Assembly: GCF_037658235.1 (NCBI RefSeq)
Contig: NZ_JBBJLN010000018.1
Location: 1-14,732, forward strand
From: Yunchengibacter salinarum
GTDB lineage: Bacteria; Pseudomonadota; Alphaproteobacteria; Sphingomonadales; Kordiimonadaceae
Direction: 5' to 3'
DNA: 14,732 bases
Shown here: in pieces, positions 14,662 through 14,732 of the stretch
How the letters are laid out: each line of letters opens with the position of its first letter
Numbering within the stretch: position 1 is the stretch's first letter
Notes under the pieces: generated by a model
What the model saw: only the letters and a program-made list of their open reading frames with translations
Databases searched by the model: none
Told to the model about the DNA's origin: nothing
Position numbers and translations under genes: made by a program

Positions 14662-14732
14662 ATGCGGGGCGAGGTTCTTGGGATTGAGCGGCGACGCCGC
14701 TGGTGTGACGATGACAAGCTGGCGATCGTGTC
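14662..14732 (+). CDS. tnpA: IS66-family accessory protein TnpA, N-terminus (partial)
   Basis: The first 23 codons read MRGEVLGIERRRRWCDDDK and then LAIV, running off the window edge. This is the usual opening of IS66 TnpA proteins, which carry a helix-turn-helix and are required with TnpB for transposition by TnpC. A GGAGG ribosome binding site (14653-14657) lies 4 bases upstream of ATG 14662. An overlapping ATG at 14658 is in another frame. TnpB and TnpC would lie outside the window. Confidence 0.85.
   Translation, partial: MRGEVLGIERRRRWCDDDKLAIV

Larger units (their letters stand above)
14541..14732 (+). mobile_element. IS66-family insertion sequence, one end only
   Basis: The element begins with a GTAA-type end (14541 or 14564) and runs past the right edge. 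It contains a short leader and the start of tnpA. The outer boundary depends on which of the two 23-bp units is the true terminus. The 8-bp target duplication expected for IS66 cannot be checked because the other end is absent. Confidence 0.75.

Noticed and set aside
14532..14717. N-terminal extension of the 56-residue protein
   Set aside because: It translates the IS66-family end, including the tandem repeat, into arginine/proline-rich sequence, and the natural ATG is at 14531.

Overview
The window looks like part of a defence island in the chromosome or an accessory replicon of an alphaproteobacterium. That placement is an inference from the moderately high G+C coding style, from transposase ends of the IS5 (IS427/IS1031-like) and IS66 families, and from the style of the McrBC and AbiE proteins. 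No rRNA, tRNA or core housekeeping gene is present to test it. Nearly every intact gene belongs to a family known from anti-phage defence, restriction or toxin-antitoxin systems, and transposon ends bound the window on both sides.

Layout, left to right. (1) 1-183: the end of an IS5-family element with the first 34 codons of its transposase. It has inserted into and truncated a DUF4145-type gene (176-511, minus), which probably encoded a large HsdR-like helicase. (2) 508-1365, minus: a WYL-domain regulator of the CapW/BrxR type, overlapping the truncated gene by an ATGA. Its promoter (about 1439-1466) carries two copies of the palindrome TATACGTATA, a clear operator arrangement. (3) 1596-4954, minus: a complete mcrB-mcrC pair (type IV restriction) with an ATGA overlap. 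The McrB has an Mrr_N-like winged helix and a PUA/EVE-like domain in front of its AAA+ motor. (4) 5250-6978, plus: an abiEi-abiEii type IV toxin-antitoxin operon whose promoter and start region carry an inverted repeat. Related intergenic sequences lie on both sides of it. (5) 6979-7479: about 500 bases without a convincing gene, holding a cluster of hairpins, a copy of the intergenic repeat, and an AT-rich stretch with a 23-codon leader-like ORF. (6) 7480-14183, plus: a two-gene operon of a 1185-residue Swt1-type HEPN plus SNF2-like helicase protein and a 1048-residue sacsin/MORC-like GHKL ATPase ending in a CxxC...CxxH (HNH-like) module. (7) 14192-14330: a decayed 3' fragment of a second, diverged abiEii. 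(8) 14361-14531, minus: a 56-residue small protein of unknown function. (9) 14541-14732: the end of an IS66-family element with a 23-bp tandem repeat and the start of its tnpA.

How the genes may work together. McrBC would cut modified foreign DNA. AbiE would act as an abortive-infection or maintenance module. The helicase-GHKL pair resembles the association of GHKL (MORC-like) ATPases with SWI2/SNF2 motors described for restriction-like systems, but no DNA methyltransferase is visible here. Its candidate effectors are therefore the HEPN motif RNKWAH, which would imply RNA cleavage, and the C-terminal zinc/HNH-like module, which would imply nucleic acid cleavage or binding. This pair is the best candidate in the window for a poorly described system. 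The CapW-like regulator controls an operon whose effector has been destroyed by an IS, so it may now be an orphan.
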